Under the pieces are notes generated by a model. That model had not been told where the DNA came from, did no database searches, and saw only the letters and a program-made list of their open reading frames with translations. Shown piece by piece: positions 1 through 9,530 of a stretch of 64,000 nucleotides of DNA (positions are counted from its first letter, which is position 1; the number at the start of each line of letters is the position of its first letter). Made by a program: the position numbers and the translations under genes. Source of the stretch: Actinobacteria bacterium HGW-Actinobacteria-2 (lineage in GTDB: Bacteria; Actinomycetota; Actinomycetes; Propionibacteriales; Propionibacteriaceae); assembly GCA_002841335.1 (NCBI GenBank), contig PHEY01000001.1, positions 434,964-498,963 of the forward strand, in the 5' to 3' direction.

Positions 1-147
1 CGGCGCCCCGAAGACCAGGCCCGGCGCGATCGGATTCAGCACGCCGGCGTCGATACGTGAGGAGACGAACACGTTGGCGATCGGATCCCGCGCCAACAGC
101 TGCCGCACCAACGGTGTGTCGGCGTAGGTGAGGATCCGCGCGGGCAC
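1..147 (-). CDS. GNAT family N-acetyltransferase, N-terminal fragment (runs off the left edge)
   Basis: Only the first 49 codons are present, read from a GTG at 147 that lies 4 bp after the ispG stop. The peptide begins MPARILTYADTPLVRQLL and continues DPIANVFVSSRIDAG. It resembles the N-terminal domain (DUF4081 type) of the GNAT-like protein encoded beside ispG in many actinobacteria, such as mycobacterial Rv2867c. The acetyl-CoA binding core would lie outside the window, so activity cannot be judged. The tight spacing suggests it is the last or a late gene of the dxr-protease-ispG operon. The family call rests on the short match plus gene order. Confidence 0.6.
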   Translation of the reverse strand, partial: MPARILTYADTPLVRQLLARDPIANVFVSSRIDAGVLNPIAPGLVFGAP

Positions 148-151
148 GGGA

Positions 152-1300
152 TCAGCCTACGAAGACTTCAGCTGGTCCGGACTCCTGCTCCGGCATCTCG
201 GCGGCCATCTTGTTCGCCTCGGCGATCAGCGTCTCCACGATCGCCGACTCCGGCACGGTGGCCACCACTTCGCCTCGGACGAAGATCTGGCCCTTGCCGT
301 TGCCCGAAGCGACACCCAGATCGGCCTCCCGGGCCTCGCCGGGTCCGTTCACGACGCAGCCCATCACGGCTACCCGCAGCGGCACGGTGAGACCCTCCAG
401 GCCCTTGGTGACCTCCTCGGCGAGGGTGTAGACGTCGACCTGTGCCCGCCCACAGGACGGGCAGGAGACGATCTCCAGCTTGCGCGGCCGCAGGTTGAGC
501 GACTCGAGGATCTTGACCCCGACCTTCACCTCTTCCACCGGCGGCGCGGACAGCGACACCCGAATCGTGTCGCCGATGCCCTTGCTCAGCAGCGCGCCGA
601 AGGCCACCGACGACTTCACCGTGCCCTGGAAGGCCGGACCGGCTTCGGTGACCCCCAGGTGCAGCGGGTAGTTGCAGGCTTCGGAGAGCAGCTCGTAGGC
701 GCGCACCATGACCACCGGATCGTGGTGCTTGACCGAGATCTTGAAGTCGTGGAAATCGTGCTCCTCGAACAGACTGGCCTCCCACAACGCGGACTCGACC
801 AGCGCCTCCGGCGTCGGCGAGCCGTACTTGGCCAGCAGTCGGGCGTCCAAAGAGCCCGCGTTGACCCCGATTCGCAGCGACACTCCGGCCTCGGCCGCGG
901 CCTTGGCGATCTGACCGACCTGGTCGTCGAACGCCCGGATGTTGCCCGGGTTCACCCGGACGGCCGCGCAACCGGCCTCGATCGCGGCGAACACGTACTT
1001 CGGCTGGAAGTGGATGTCGGCGATCACCGGGATCGGGCTGTGCGCGGTGATCCGCGGCAGCGCCTCGGCGTCGTCCTGGCTGGGCACGGCGACCCGGACG
1101 ATGTCGCAGCCGGCAGCGACCAGCTCGGCGATCTGCTGCAGGGTGGCGTCCACATCAGTGGTCTTGGTGGTGGTCATCGATTGCACCGAGATCGGTGCAT
1201 CACCGCCGACCAGCACCTTGCCGACCCGGATTTGCCGGGTGGGCCGGCGCACAGCCAGGACGGGCGGAGGGGGCTTGGGAATTCCCAGGGATACAGGCAT
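152..1300 (-). CDS. ispG: 4-hydroxy-3-methylbut-2-enyl diphosphate synthase (MEP pathway)
   Basis: IspG (GcpE) reductively converts MEcPP to HMBPP with a [4Fe-4S] cluster, the penultimate step of the MEP isoprenoid route. The 382-residue protein has the N-terminal TIM-barrel signature [19 protein letters not shown]. The cluster ligands are visible as CPSCGRAQ (about residue 280) and [10 protein letters not shown] about 35 residues later, which also supplies the conserved Glu. I chose the ATG at 1300 because GAGGAA stands 4 nt upstream and homologues begin close to MPVSLG; the frame is open 15 codons further but without conservation. It lies 130 bp behind the site-2 protease gene, in the conserved actinobacterial order dxr-rip1-ispG-GNAT. 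Confidence 0.97.
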   Translation of the reverse strand: MPVSLGIPKPPPPVLAVRRPTRQIRVGKVLVGGDAPISVQSMTTTKTTDVDATLQQIAELVAAGCDIVRVAVPSQDDAEALPRITAHSPIPVIADIHFQPKYVFAAIEAGCAAVRVNPGNIRAFDDQVGQIAKAAAEAGVSLRIGVNAGSLDARLLAKYGSPTPEALVESALWEASLFEEHDFHDFKISVKHHDPVVMVRAYELLSEACNYPLHLGVTEAGPAFQGTVKSSVAFGALLSKGIGDTIRVSLSAPPVEEVKVGVKILESLNLRPRKLEIVSCPSCGRAQVDVYTLAEEVTKGLEGLTVPLRVAVMGCVVNGPGEAREADLGVASGNGKGQIFVRGEVVATVPESAIVETLIAEANKMAAEMPEQESGPAEVFVG

Positions 1301-1430
1301 GCGTTCCTCGTTCGATGGACCTCGACGGACCGAAATCCGCCACACTCAGACTACCCAGATGGGCGCGTCAATCTTGGCCAGCGCACCGAATCTCTTCACG
1401 GCGATCCGACGACGCTTCAGCGGCCGTGGA

Positions 1431-2723
1431 TCAGAACAACTTCAGCGGGGAAACGATGTCGGCCACGATCAACGCCACCCCGGAGATCAGTAACAGGCCG
1501 CCGACGCTGTAGGCGATCGGTAGCAACTTTGCGGTGTCGAAGAAGCCCGGATCGGGACGCCGGAACACCTTGGCCAGCCCTCGACGCAGGGCCTCCCACA
1601 ACGCCCCAGCGATGTGACCACCGTCCAAAGGGGGCAGCGGCACGAAGTTGAAGATCGCCAGGAACAGGTTCACAGACGCCAACAGCGCGGCATAGGTGGC
1701 GAACTTCTGGCCCAGATTGAGCTCGTCGTCACCGGCCACCTGCCCGGCCACCTGGCTGGCGCCCACGATGCTGATCGGGTCGTAAACGTCGCGAGGCTGT
1801 CCGGTGGCCATGCCGTAGACGACATGCCAGACCTTCACCGGGAACTGCACCAGCGCGACCACACTCTGCTGGGTCATCGTCCACATGTCGGAGAGAACCT
1901 CGACCGGGCCACCCTTTACCAACACCTGCTGGGGGCTGATCCCCAGCCACCCGGCCCGGACGGTGTGGCTGGGATCCAGCCGGTCGGGCAGGTTGTTGAC
2001 ACCGGTGTGCACCACCGGAAGGGTCACATTCTGGCCGTTGCGTTCCACCACCATTTGCGCCGGCCCGTCCAGGTTGGCGCGGATGAGGTCGGAAAGCTGG
2101 AGATAGCTGGTGATCGCCACGCCGTTGAAGCTGACCACCCGATCGCCGACCTGCAGGCCGGCCTGCGCGGCGGGAGTCTTGGGGTCACTGGGCAGGCATT
2201 CGGTGCGGGCGGGGTCGGAGATGATGCACTGCTGGACGAAGCCCACGGTGGTCTGCGGACGCATTACGCCGTAACCGGCGGTCACCCCCAACAGCAGCAC
2301 GAAGGCGATCAGCAGGTTCATCGTCGGGCCGCCGGCCATCACGATCAGCTTCTGCCAGGTCTTCTTCTGGTAGAACAGCCGCTGATCGGCGACGTCGGTC
2401 TCGGTGATCTCCTCCCACTCGCTGGCCCGCGCGCCGTCGGCGAAATCGCTGAGGCGGGTGCGGCGCTTGCGTCCGTCCGGGGTGGGCGGGTACATCCCCA
2501 ACAGCCGGACGAAGCCGCCCAGAGGGAACCATTTCAGGCCGTACTCGGTCTCGCCGCGGGTGGTCGACCACAGCGTCGGGCCGAAGCCGATGAAGTACTT
2601 GGGCACCCGGACGCCGAAGATCTTGGCCGGCACCATGTGGCCGATCTCGTGCAGTCCGACCGAGATCATGATCAGGGCGAAGAAGCCCACGGCGAAACCG
2701 ATCACGGTGAGGAGTTCCATCAC
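1431..2723 (-). CDS. rseP: Site-2 (M50) intramembrane metalloprotease, RseP/Rip1 type
   Basis: Membrane zinc protease of the S2P family that cleaves transmembrane substrates, classically anti-sigma factors (RseP in E. coli, Rip1 in mycobacteria). The first membrane helix carries the catalytic HExxH motif (GLHEIGHM, near residue 25). A PDZ-like domain follows around [18 protein letters not shown] (about 185-240). The second active-site segment [12 protein letters not shown], with the conserved LDG, lies near residue 365, and a final helix ends the 430-residue protein. The start is GTG 2723 or the adjacent ATG 2720, overlapping the dxr stop by 4 bp or less, which implies translational coupling. 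Substrates cannot be inferred from the window. Confidence 0.95.
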   Translation of the reverse strand: MMELLTVIGFAVGFFALIMISVGLHEIGHMVPAKIFGVRVPKYFIGFGPTLWSTTRGETEYGLKWFPLGGFVRLLGMYPPTPDGRKRRTRLSDFADGARASEWEEITETDVADQRLFYQKKTWQKLIVMAGGPTMNLLIAFVLLLGVTAGYGVMRPQTTVGFVQQCIISDPARTECLPSDPKTPAAQAGLQVGDRVVSFNGVAITSYLQLSDLIRANLDGPAQMVVERNGQNVTLPVVHTGVNNLPDRLDPSHTVRAGWLGISPQQVLVKGGPVEVLSDMWTMTQQSVVALVQFPVKVWHVVYGMATGQPRDVYDPISIVGASQVAGQVAGDDELNLGQKFATYAALLASVNLFLAIFNFVPLPPLDGGHIAGALWEALRRGLAKVFRRPDPGFFDTAKLLPIAYSVGGLLLISGVALIVADIVSPLKLF

Positions 2724-3871
2724 ATTCCCTTGATCTTGTTGGCGGCTGCCTGCCTGGCGGCGGCATCGGCGGCCAACACAGCGCTCACGCTGAGTGGTTC
2801 GACGGTGGTCTGTGCCAGGTGGTCGGCGAGCACATCGGCGACCACGTCAACGATGCCACTGAACTCCAAGTCACCGGCGCAGAAGGCGTCCACGCAGACC
2901 TCGTTGGCCGCGTTGTAGACCGCGGGTGCGGTGCCCCCGGCCTTGCCCGCAGTGCGCGCCAGCTCAACGGCGGGGAAGGCGTCGTTGTCGAGGGGTTCGA
3001 AGGTCCAACTGGTCGGGCTGGACCAGTTGCAGGCACCGGCGGCGTCGGCCAGTCGTTCGGGCCAGACCAAGCCCAGAGCGATCGGCAGGCGCATGTCGGG
3101 AGGCGAGCATTGGGCGATGGTCGACCCGTCGTGGAACTCCACCATCGAATGGACGATCGACTGCGGGTGCACGACCACCTCGATCGCGTCCAGATCGACG
3201 TCGTACAGCAGCCCGGCCTCGAGCAACTCCAGGCCCTTGTTCACCAAGGTGGCCGAGTTGATGGTGATCACCCGTCCCATCGCCCAGGTGGGGTGCGCCA
3301 TCGCCTGGTCAGGGGTGACACCACGCAGCTGGTCACGCGTGCGGCCGCGGAACGGGCCGCCGGAGGCGGTCAGGATGAGCTTGCGCACCTCGTCCGCCCG
3401 GCCCGAACGCAAGGCTTGAGCGAAGGCGGAATGCTCGGAGTCGACCGCGACGATCTGTCCGGGCGCGGCGGCCTCGGTGACCAGTCGTCCGCCGATCACC
3501 AGGGACTCCTTGTTGGCCAGCGCGAGGCTGGTTCCGGCGGCCAGGGTGGCCAGCGTCGGCTCCAGCCCGGCAGCGCCGGTGATCGCGTTGAGCACCACAT
3601 CAGCGGAGTAGGCGGCCAGTCGGGTGGCCGCGTCCGGGCCACTCCACACGTCCACCCCTGGCAACTGGGTGGCGACCCGATCGGCGGCCTCAGGATCGGT
3701 CACCGCCACCACCGCCGGATGCAATGACCGGGCTTGGGCCACCAGGACGTCCACCGATGAGCCACCGGCGGCCAGCCCGACCACCTCGAAGCGGTCACGT
3801 CGAGGCTCGATCACCTCCACCGCCTGGGTGCCGATGGAACCGGTACTGCCGAGAATCACCACGCTGCGCAC
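2720..3871 (-). CDS. dxr: 1-deoxy-D-xylulose-5-phosphate reductoisomerase
   Basis: DXR catalyses the first committed MEP-pathway step, NADPH-dependent isomeroreduction of DXP to MEP. The 383-residue protein shows the N-terminal NADPH-binding GSTGSIG (residues 8-14), NKESLVIGG, the metal/substrate region DSEHSAFAQ, the flexible loop [23 protein letters not shown] and [12 protein letters not shown]. The start is a GTG at 3871 with no Shine-Dalgarno. A TAGACT hexamer lies 6 nt upstream, so the mRNA is probably leaderless. It is the first gene of the dxr-rseP-ispG operon, divergent from the LOG-family gene. Confidence 0.97.
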   Translation of the reverse strand: MRSVVILGSTGSIGTQAVEVIEPRRDRFEVVGLAAGGSSVDVLVAQARSLHPAVVAVTDPEAADRVATQLPGVDVWSGPDAATRLAAYSADVVLNAITGAAGLEPTLATLAAGTSLALANKESLVIGGRLVTEAAAPGQIVAVDSEHSAFAQALRSGRADEVRKLILTASGGPFRGRTRDQLRGVTPDQAMAHPTWAMGRVITINSATLVNKGLELLEAGLLYDVDLDAIEVVVHPQSIVHSMVEFHDGSTIAQCSPPDMRLPIALGLVWPERLADAAGACNWSSPTSWTFEPLDNDAFPAVELARTAGKAGGTAPAVYNAANEVCVDAFCAGDLEFSGIVDVVADVLADHLAQTTVEPLSVSAVLAADAAARQAAANKIKGM

Positions 3872-3877
3872 CGGTTC

Positions 3878-3883
3878 AGTCTA
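3878..3883 (-). promoter_or_regulatory. -10 element for leaderless dxr mRNA
   Basis: Read on the minus strand: TAGACT, six bases (GAACCG), then the GTG start of dxr. TANNNT is the usual actinobacterial -10, and transcription normally begins 6-7 nt downstream, which is the start codon itself. No convincing -35 was found. Confidence 0.6.
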
Positions 3884-3927
3884 GGCGTGAGGGCACGTCG
3901 AGGAGTGACCCGGGAGCGGCCCGCAGC

Positions 3928-3933
3928 TACGCT
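3928..3933 (+). promoter_or_regulatory. -10 element for leaderless LOG-family mRNA
   Basis: TACGCT followed by seven bases and then GTG AAC CCC at 3941. There is no Shine-Dalgarno ahead of this GTG, and the hexamer-to-codon distance matches the other leaderless candidates in the window. It is divergent from the dxr promoter 45 bp away. Confidence 0.55.
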
Positions 3934-3940
3934 CGCCGAT

Positions 3941-5038
3941 GTGAACCCCGCTTTCGGCCAGACCGAGATCGAATCGGTCGACCAGTTCGATGCTCAGGTG
4001 AGCCGGACCGGCTCTCTCAGCGGCTGCTCCATCCAGTCGGTCGACCTGACCGAACACGCCGCTGCGCTGCGTACCGCGGAGGTGCACGGCGCTGTCTTCC
4101 TGGGCTGCAGGTTCGCTCCCGGTAGCGAGGCCGAGATCGAGGAGCGCGGCGCGCTGGTCTTCCCGGCGTTGCCCGATCTGCCGTTCAACCCCTACCGCAC
4201 CGGGCTCTACTCCCCCGCCGAGCTGTACGTCGACCTGGACGCCGGCTACCGCTACACCCGCGATGCGGTGATCTACCGCTGGTGGCGTCACGTCGGCCAG
4301 CGGCGCAGCCTCACCAGCGAACTGGCAATGACCTTGCACGACCATGCGATCACCGAGGCGCTGGCCGATCTCGGCCTGGACGGCGCCATCGGGGTCATGG
4401 GCGGACACCAGCTCACTCGCGACGATCCGACCTACGCCGCCGCCGCCCGGTTGGGACGCCAACTAGCCGCCGAGGGACATGCAGTCATCACCGGTGGCGG
4501 CCCGGGCGCCATGGAGGCAGTCAATCTCGGTGCCGCCCTGGTGGGCAGCCCGGACGAGCTCGACGCTGCGATCGCCGCTTTGGCCGGCCATCCTCGCTTC
4601 ACCGACGCGGTCGAGGATTGGGCGCGGGCAGCCTTCGAGGTCGCCACGCGCTGGCAGCTCACCGGACCCAGCTATGGCGTGCCCACCTGGCTGTACGGCC
4701 ATGAGCCGCCCAACGCCTTCAGCGTCGGCGTCGCCAAGTTGTTCTCCAACGCCATCCGCGAGGACGTCCTGCTGCGGCAAGCGTCCGGCGGGCTGGTGTG
4801 CCTCCCGGGCGCGGCCGGAACTATTCAGGAGATCTTCCAGGCGGTCACGCCGCGCTATTACGCCGCAGAAGCCGATCGGATTCCGCCGTTGATTCTGGTC
4901 GGCGTCGACTATTGGACCCAAGCCATGCCCGCCTGGCCACTGCTCTCCGCGATGGCCTCCGGACGCGCGATGGATCCCCGGGTGAGACTGGTGGACTCGG
5001 TCGCCGAGGTGATTCCCGTCCTCGACGAAATCAGCTAG
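3941..5038 (+). CDS. LOG-family protein (nucleotide-binding Rossmann fold)
   Basis: About 365 residues from the GTG at 3941. The C-terminal two thirds is a LOG/lysine-decarboxylase-like Rossmann domain, with IGVMGGHQLTRDDPTY, VITGGGPGAMEAVNLG and LPGAAGTIQEIFQAV. The last is the PGGxGTxxE signature with its second Gly replaced by Ala. Family members hydrolyse nucleoside 5'-monophosphates, including cytokinin ribotides, so a phosphoribohydrolase is plausible but not shown. The N-terminal ~110 residues are an extension without a motif I recognise. The frame is open upstream to GTG codons at 3887 and 3905; 3941 is preferred for the leaderless promoter. Its stop shares the tetranucleotide CTAG with the convergent HdeD-like gene. 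Confidence 0.8.
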   Translation: MNPAFGQTEIESVDQFDAQVSRTGSLSGCSIQSVDLTEHAAALRTAEVHGAVFLGCRFAPGSEAEIEERGALVFPALPDLPFNPYRTGLYSPAELYVDLDAGYRYTRDAVIYRWWRHVGQRRSLTSELAMTLHDHAITEALADLGLDGAIGVMGGHQLTRDDPTYAAAARLGRQLAAEGHAVITGGGPGAMEAVNLGAALVGSPDELDAAIAALAGHPRFTDAVEDWARAAFEVATRWQLTGPSYGVPTWLYGHEPPNAFSVGVAKLFSNAIREDVLLRQASGGLVCLPGAAGTIQEIFQAVTPRYYAAEADRIPPLILVGVDYWTQAMPAWPLLSAMASGRAMDPRVRLVDSVAEVIPVLDEIS

Positions 5039-5601
5039 ACGGCGCTGGCCCGTCCCAGCTGGAAGGCACGCACCAGCTGAACCACTCCCACCACGACCAG
5101 CGAGATACCTAGCCACAGCCACAGCAAAGCCGCCGCCCAGAACGGGGCCATCAGCAACACCACGCCGGCCAGGATGCTCACCACGGCGTAGATCACCGGC
5201 CAGGCGCCTTCACCGCGGGAGGTGAACAACACCACCGCACCTTGAATGATCCAGCCGACACCGACGATGACCCCGATCATGATGGCCAGGACTTCGGTGG
5301 CGGCGCCGAGATTGGCCCAGGCCACGATGCCGGCGATCAGGAAGAGCAACCCCAGCGCCAGATACGAGATGCGTCGCTTGCCCGGGCTGCTGCCGAAAAT
5401 GCCGACCGCGATGTTGCCCAAGCCGGCCACCAGCGTCCACAGCACGACGAAGATGCCCACCACTGCCATGGCGGTGTGCTCCGGCCACACCAGGATCACG
5501 ATCCCGAAGGCCAGGGACGCGAGACCGCTCACGCCCGCGACGATCCGCAGGTTCTTCAGCAGGAGGATTTCGGCGCTGGAAACGCCCAGGTAGTCGGCCA
5601 C
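5035..5601 (-). CDS. HdeD-like (DUF308) six-helix membrane protein
   Basis: A 188-residue integral membrane protein with about six hydrophobic helices in three repeated pairs separated by short loops (for example LRIVAGVSGLASLAFGIVI and LALGLLFLIAGIVAW), as in the HdeD/DUF308 family. E. coli HdeD is linked to acid resistance; the function of actinobacterial relatives is unknown. The GTG at 5601 is chosen because AAAGGAG lies 6 nt upstream; an ATG at 5631 in the same frame has poor spacing. It lies 62 bp downstream of the ABC-F gene on the same strand and may be co-transcribed with it. Confidence 0.8.
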   Translation of the reverse strand: MADYLGVSSAEILLLKNLRIVAGVSGLASLAFGIVILVWPEHTAMAVVGIFVVLWTLVAGLGNIAVGIFGSSPGKRRISYLALGLLFLIAGIVAWANLGAATEVLAIMIGVIVGVGWIIQGAVVLFTSRGEGAWPVIYAVVSILAGVVLLMAPFWAAALLWLWLGISLVVVGVVQLVRAFQLGRASAV

Positions 5602-5663
5602 GATGCTCTCCTTTGGGGGATGTGTCTCCATTCTCCCTACTCGGACCGCACCGCGTGGGGATT

Positions 5664-7280
5664 TCACTCAGTGATCAAGTCAACGCGGCGCAACATGATC
5701 GGCTGCTCGAGGTCGGCGGTGGCACCCAGTTGCCATTCCTCGGTGATCCCGATGTCGGCCAAGAAGCCGGCGTCGTGGCTGACCACGATCAGTCCGCCAC
5801 GGAAGGCGTTCAGCGCGTCGATCAAGCCGGTACGTCCGGGCAGATCGAGGTTGTTGGTCGGCTCGTCCAGCACCATCAGCTGAGGCACCGGATCGCTGAG
5901 CAGGAGCCGGGCCAACGCCACGGCCAGGCGCTCGCCGCCGGACAGGGTGCCGACCGGACGCTCGACGGTGGCCGCCGGCAACCCGAAGGCGGCCAGTTGG
6001 TGGCGGATCCGTTGCGGCAGCGCCTGCGGGACGACCTCGGCCACGTTGGCCACAGCAGTGGCCGCGTCATCGAGCCCGTCCAGGCGTTGACGGAGGTAGC
6101 CCACGCGGTCGGTATGCAAGGCGGCAGTCAGACCGGCGGACGCGGCTGCGCCGAACAGCGCCTCCAGCAGACGGGTCTTGCCGATGCCGTTCGGCCCGGT
6201 GATGGCCAGCCGGGTGGAGCCGGTGACCACAACGCTGCGATCGGCGTCGCCGAACTCGGCCAGTCGACGACCCGGGGCCACCTGGGGGTCGGCCGGGTCG
6301 AGCCGCACCACCTTCTCGCGCCGCAGCCGGGCATCTGCGCTGGCCAGCCGGGCCTCTGCCTGCGCCACCCGGTCGTCCAGGCGGCCTCGCAGCGAACCGG
6401 CACTGGCCTCGGCCCGCCGTCGACGCTCGTCCGCCATGGCACCGATGAAGCGCGAGTTGGCCACATCCCGCCGCCCCTGGCGGGCACTGCGAGCCAGCCG
6501 GGTCTCGGCCTCGACGCGTTGGCGCCGCTCGGCGCGCAGCTGCTGCTTGGCCGTGGCCACCGCCTGCTCAGCGGCGGCCTGTTCGCGGGCCACGTGCTCG
6601 CGATAGGCGCTGTAGTTGCCACCGAAGACGCTCACCGAGCCCGCCTCGAGTTCGGCGAGGTGATCAAGCCGGTCCAGCAGATCGAGATCGTGGCTGACCA
6701 CCACCAACGACCCGGGCCAGGCGTCCAGGACGTCGTAGAGCATGGCGCGAGTGCGGGCGTCCAGGTTGTTGGTGGGCTCGTCAAGGAGGGTCACCTCAGC
6801 GGCGGCCAGGCGCAGCCCGATCAATGCGGCCAAGATCACCTCCCCACCGGAGAGGGTGTCCACCCGCCGGTCGAGCGCGAGGCCGTCCAGACCGACCTCG
6901 AACAAGGCCGCGATCGTCCGGGCTTCGATGTCCCAGTCCGGTCCGATGGTCTCGTACAGGACCGGATCGACTGCCCCGGCCTCGATCGCGGCGATGGCGG
7001 CGACCTTCGCCCCCACCCCGAGGACGTCAGCGACATTCGCCTCGGCACGCAGCGTGAGGTTCTGCGGCAGCACGGCCACCGCACCGGGAACCACGATCCG
7101 TCCGGCCTGTGGGGTGAGCTGGCCGGCGATCAGCCGCAGCAGGGTGGACTTCCCGGCGCCGTTGCGTCCGATCAGGCCAGTACGGCGCCCGAAGGACGCG
7201 CTGGCATCACGTAGCACCACCCGGCCATCCGGCCAGGCGAAATCGACGCCGTCAAAGACGACGGAAGGAACAAAACACAT
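5664..7280 (-). CDS. ABC-F family ATPase (ribosome-associated type)
   Basis: 538 residues with two ABC domains in one chain and no membrane segment, the hallmark of ABC-F proteins. Domain 1 has GRNGAGKSTLL (about 38-48), LSGGE and LLDEPTNNLD. Domain 2 has GPNGIGKTRLL, LSGGERLAVA and VLDEPTNNLD. Between them is a charged Arg/Ala-rich coiled linker, the P-site tRNA interaction motif region. ABC-F proteins act on the ribosomal E site to relieve stalling or displace antibiotics. Which role applies here is not evident. The ATG at 7280 has GGAG 6 nt upstream. The 172-bp leader may hold a short upstream reading frame (see 7349-7438). Confidence 0.9.
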   Translation of the reverse strand: MCFVPSVVFDGVDFAWPDGRVVLRDASASFGRRTGLIGRNGAGKSTLLRLIAGQLTPQAGRIVVPGAVAVLPQNLTLRAEANVADVLGVGAKVAAIAAIEAGAVDPVLYETIGPDWDIEARTIAALFEVGLDGLALDRRVDTLSGGEVILAALIGLRLAAAEVTLLDEPTNNLDARTRAMLYDVLDAWPGSLVVVSHDLDLLDRLDHLAELEAGSVSVFGGNYSAYREHVAREQAAAEQAVATAKQQLRAERRQRVEAETRLARSARQGRRDVANSRFIGAMADERRRRAEASAGSLRGRLDDRVAQAEARLASADARLRREKVVRLDPADPQVAPGRRLAEFGDADRSVVVTGSTRLAITGPNGIGKTRLLEALFGAAASAGLTAALHTDRVGYLRQRLDGLDDAATAVANVAEVVPQALPQRIRHQLAAFGLPAATVERPVGTLSGGERLAVALARLLLSDPVPQLMVLDEPTNNLDLPGRTGLIDALNAFRGGLIVVSHDAGFLADIGITEEWQLGATADLEQPIMLRRVDLITE

Positions 7281-7348
7281 GTCGGACTCCAGGGATCAGC
7301 GGGATGCGCTGCCAGGAGTCGCGGACGACTCAACCGATCAGCGCAGGG

Positions 7349-7438
7349 TTACGCGAGACGGGAGTCGAAGTACATGTCGGCCTCAATCGGGTAGGCGATG
7401 TCGGTTCCATGGTGGCAGCCGGGACGGCCCGTAGGCAA
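7349..7438 (-). CDS. Candidate leader ORF upstream of the ABC-F gene
   Basis: In the 172-bp gap between the ABC-F start and the end of rlmN, a minus-strand frame runs from TTG 7438 to TAA 7349 (29 codons) and contains an ATG at 7375 preceded by GAGG with 5-nt spacing. The ATG version encodes only MYFDSRLA; the longer frame reads GTDIAYPIEADMYFDSRLA before the stop and looks protein-like in composition. A perfect 6-bp hairpin (7316-7331) lies between it and the ABC-F start. Antibiotic-responsive ABC-F genes are often attenuated by leader peptides, so this could be one. It could also be a remnant of an older gene. I recognise no homologue. Confidence 0.25.
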   Translation of the reverse strand: MPTGRPGCHHGTDIAYPIEADMYFDSRLA

Positions 7439-7452
7439 CCGCGGCGCCGCTC

Positions 7453-8658
7453 CTAGCCTTCGGCGGCGGCCAGCTGACCGCAGGCGCCGTCGATGTCGCT
7501 GCCGCGGGTGTCGCGGATGGTGACCGGCACCCCCCTGGCCTCCAGGCGGGCCACGAACTCTTCAGCCACGCCGGGACGCGAGGCCGTCCATTTCGAGCCG
7601 GGCGTCGGGTTGAGCGGGATCAGGTTTACGTGCACCCAGCCGTAGCTGTGCGGGCCGCGCAGGACGGCGGCCAGTTCGTCGGCGCGATGGGCTTGATCGT
7701 TGACGTCCCTGATCAGTGCGTACTCGATCGAGATCCGTCGTCCGGTGGTCAGGAAGTACTGCTTGGCCGCGGCGACCACCTCGGAGATCCGCCAGCGGGT
7801 GTTGATCGGGCAGAGCTCGTCGCGCAACTCGTCATCGGGGGCGTGCAGGCTGACCGCCAGCGTCACCGGCAGCCCTTCGGTGGCGAGCTTGCGAATGCCG
7901 GGCACCAGCCCGACCGTCGACACCGTCACCCCACGAGCGGAAATGCCCAACCCGTCGGGGGCCGGCGAGACGATCGTGCGCACGGCTCGGATCACGGCGT
8001 TGTAGTTGGCCAAAGGCTCACCCATGCCCATGAACACCACGTTGTTGACCCGGCCGGTGCCGCCAGGCACTTCGGCGTCGCGGAGCCGACGGACGGAGTC
8101 CATCACCTGCAACACAATCTCGGCGGTACTCAGGTTGCGCCGCAAGCCGCCCTGGCCGGTGGCGCAGAACGGGCAGGCCATCCCGCACCCGGCCTGGGAG
8201 GAAATGCACACCGTGGCCCGTTCACGTCCCCGTCCGCTCGCCCGGATGCCGGGCACGCCGTAACGCATCAGCACGCTCTCGATCAGCGAACCGTCTGCCA
8301 GCCGCCACAATGACTTCACCGTGGTGCCGGCGTCGGCCTGCTGATCGCGCACCAGGGAGATCAGCGGCGGCACGAACCGCTCGGCCAGCTCGGCTCGGAC
8401 GGCCTTGGGCAGATCGGTCCACGAGTCGGGGTCAGTGTTCAGCCCGGCGAACAGCTGGCGACTGATCTGCCCGGCCCGGAAGGCGGGCAAGCCCAACTCG
8501 GCCACGGCAGCCGCGCGGGCGTCGGCGTCCAGATCGATCCAGTGAGGTGCGGCCCGGCCCGGACGAGTGGTCAGATCGAGCGGGACGATTCGGCCTTCCT
8601 CGGCCTGCCGCACGGATTCGGCGAAAGCCTGCTCCTCGGCGTCGCTGAGCCCGCTCAC
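7453..8658 (-). CDS. rlmN: 23S rRNA (A2503-C2)/tRNA (A37-C2) methyltransferase, radical SAM
   Basis: RlmN methylates C2 of A2503 in 23S rRNA (and tRNA A37) by a radical-SAM, ping-pong mechanism. The 401-residue protein has the cluster motif [11 protein letters not shown], the downstream [10 protein letters not shown] segment and the C-terminal catalytic Cys in DIDGACGQL. The start is GTG 8658, sharing GTGA with the cdsA stop. The frame is open 68 codons further upstream, but that part is out-of-frame cdsA sequence and not conserved. It is the last gene of the pyrH-frr-cdsA-rlmN cluster. Confidence 0.96.
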   Translation of the reverse strand: MSGLSDAEEQAFAESVRQAEEGRIVPLDLTTRPGRAAPHWIDLDADARAAAVAELGLPAFRAGQISRQLFAGLNTDPDSWTDLPKAVRAELAERFVPPLISLVRDQQADAGTTVKSLWRLADGSLIESVLMRYGVPGIRASGRGRERATVCISSQAGCGMACPFCATGQGGLRRNLSTAEIVLQVMDSVRRLRDAEVPGGTGRVNNVVFMGMGEPLANYNAVIRAVRTIVSPAPDGLGISARGVTVSTVGLVPGIRKLATEGLPVTLAVSLHAPDDELRDELCPINTRWRISEVVAAAKQYFLTTGRRISIEYALIRDVNDQAHRADELAAVLRGPHSYGWVHVNLIPLNPTPGSKWTASRPGVAEEFVARLEARGVPVTIRDTRGSDIDGACGQLAAAEG

Positions 8659-9530
8659 GTGCCCAGCCCCAGCAGGGCGAACAGCACCCAGACGGCCGGC
8701 ACTGCGACCAGCATCGAATCCAGCCGATCCATCACTCCACCGTGACCCGGCAGGAACGAACTCATGTCCTTGATTCCGATGTCGCGCTTGATCATCGACT
8801 CGATCAGGTCGCCGGCCGTGCCGAAGACCACGACCACGGCCGCCAGCGCCAGCCCCACCCACCAGGGCTGATCGAGCACGAAGATCGTGTAGATCGTGGC
8901 CACCACGGACGCAAGTCCGAAGGACCCCGCCAGGCCTTCCCAGGTCTTCTTCGGGCTGATCACCGGAGCCATCGGATGATTACCGAAGGCTGCGCCGATG
9001 GCGTAGCCGCCGGTGTCGCTGGCCACGATCGCCAGGATCGCCCCGGCCAGCTTGGCCACGCCATTGGTCTGGGCCAGCAGCAGCCCCACGAAGGACGCCA
9101 GCAGCGGCACGTACCCGATGATGAACAAGCTGGCGGCGCTGTCGCGGGCATAGCCCTCCGCACCGCCGAACATCCGCCAACCCAGCGCCACCAGGACAGT
9201 GCCGCCGATGGTGGCCATCAGCACCACATGCCAGGGCACGTTGGTGAGCTTCTGCAGTTCGGCGGCGGCGTAGGTGCCGCCGATGATCACGATGTTGCCG
9301 ACGACCACCGGGATGATCGCCGAGGTCATACCGATCCGCCGGAACGCCTGATGCACCTCCACTGCGCCGAGGCTGGTCAGCACCACCAGGAGTGCGATGA
9401 ATCCGGGGTTCCACCAGATCAGCGTGGCCACGGCGGCTCCGAGCAGCAGCAGCCCGACCGCGATGGCGGCGGGCAGGTCTCGTCCGGCTCCGCGACGAGT
9501 CCGGGCTGGCGGTTCGGATTCGGTTGTCAC
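8655..9530 (-). CDS. cdsA: Phosphatidate cytidylyltransferase (CDP-diacylglycerol synthase)
   Basis: CdsA makes CDP-diacylglycerol from phosphatidate and CTP, feeding all phospholipid synthesis at the membrane. The 291-residue protein has about eight hydrophobic helices and the family signature near the C-terminus: [12 protein letters not shown] and [16 protein letters not shown] with [13 protein letters not shown]. The start is GTG 9530, overlapping the frr stop by one base (TAGTG). The gene order frr-cdsA-rlmN is standard for actinobacteria. Confidence 0.96.
   Translation of the reverse strand: MTTESEPPARTRRGAGRDLPAAIAVGLLLLGAAVATLIWWNPGFIALLVVLTSLGAVEVHQAFRRIGMTSAIIPVVVGNIVIIGGTYAAAELQKLTNVPWHVVLMATIGGTVLVALGWRMFGGAEGYARDSAASLFIIGYVPLLASFVGLLLAQTNGVAKLAGAILAIVASDTGGYAIGAAFGNHPMAPVISPKKTWEGLAGSFGLASVVATIYTIFVLDQPWWVGLALAAVVVVFGTAGDLIESMIKRDIGIKDMSSFLPGHGGVMDRLDSMLVAVPAVWVLFALLGLGT

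Noticed and set aside
5613-7214. 533-codon plus-strand frame over the ABC-F gene
   Set aside because: Antisense shadow of an intact ABC-F protein; no domain features and no ribosome site.
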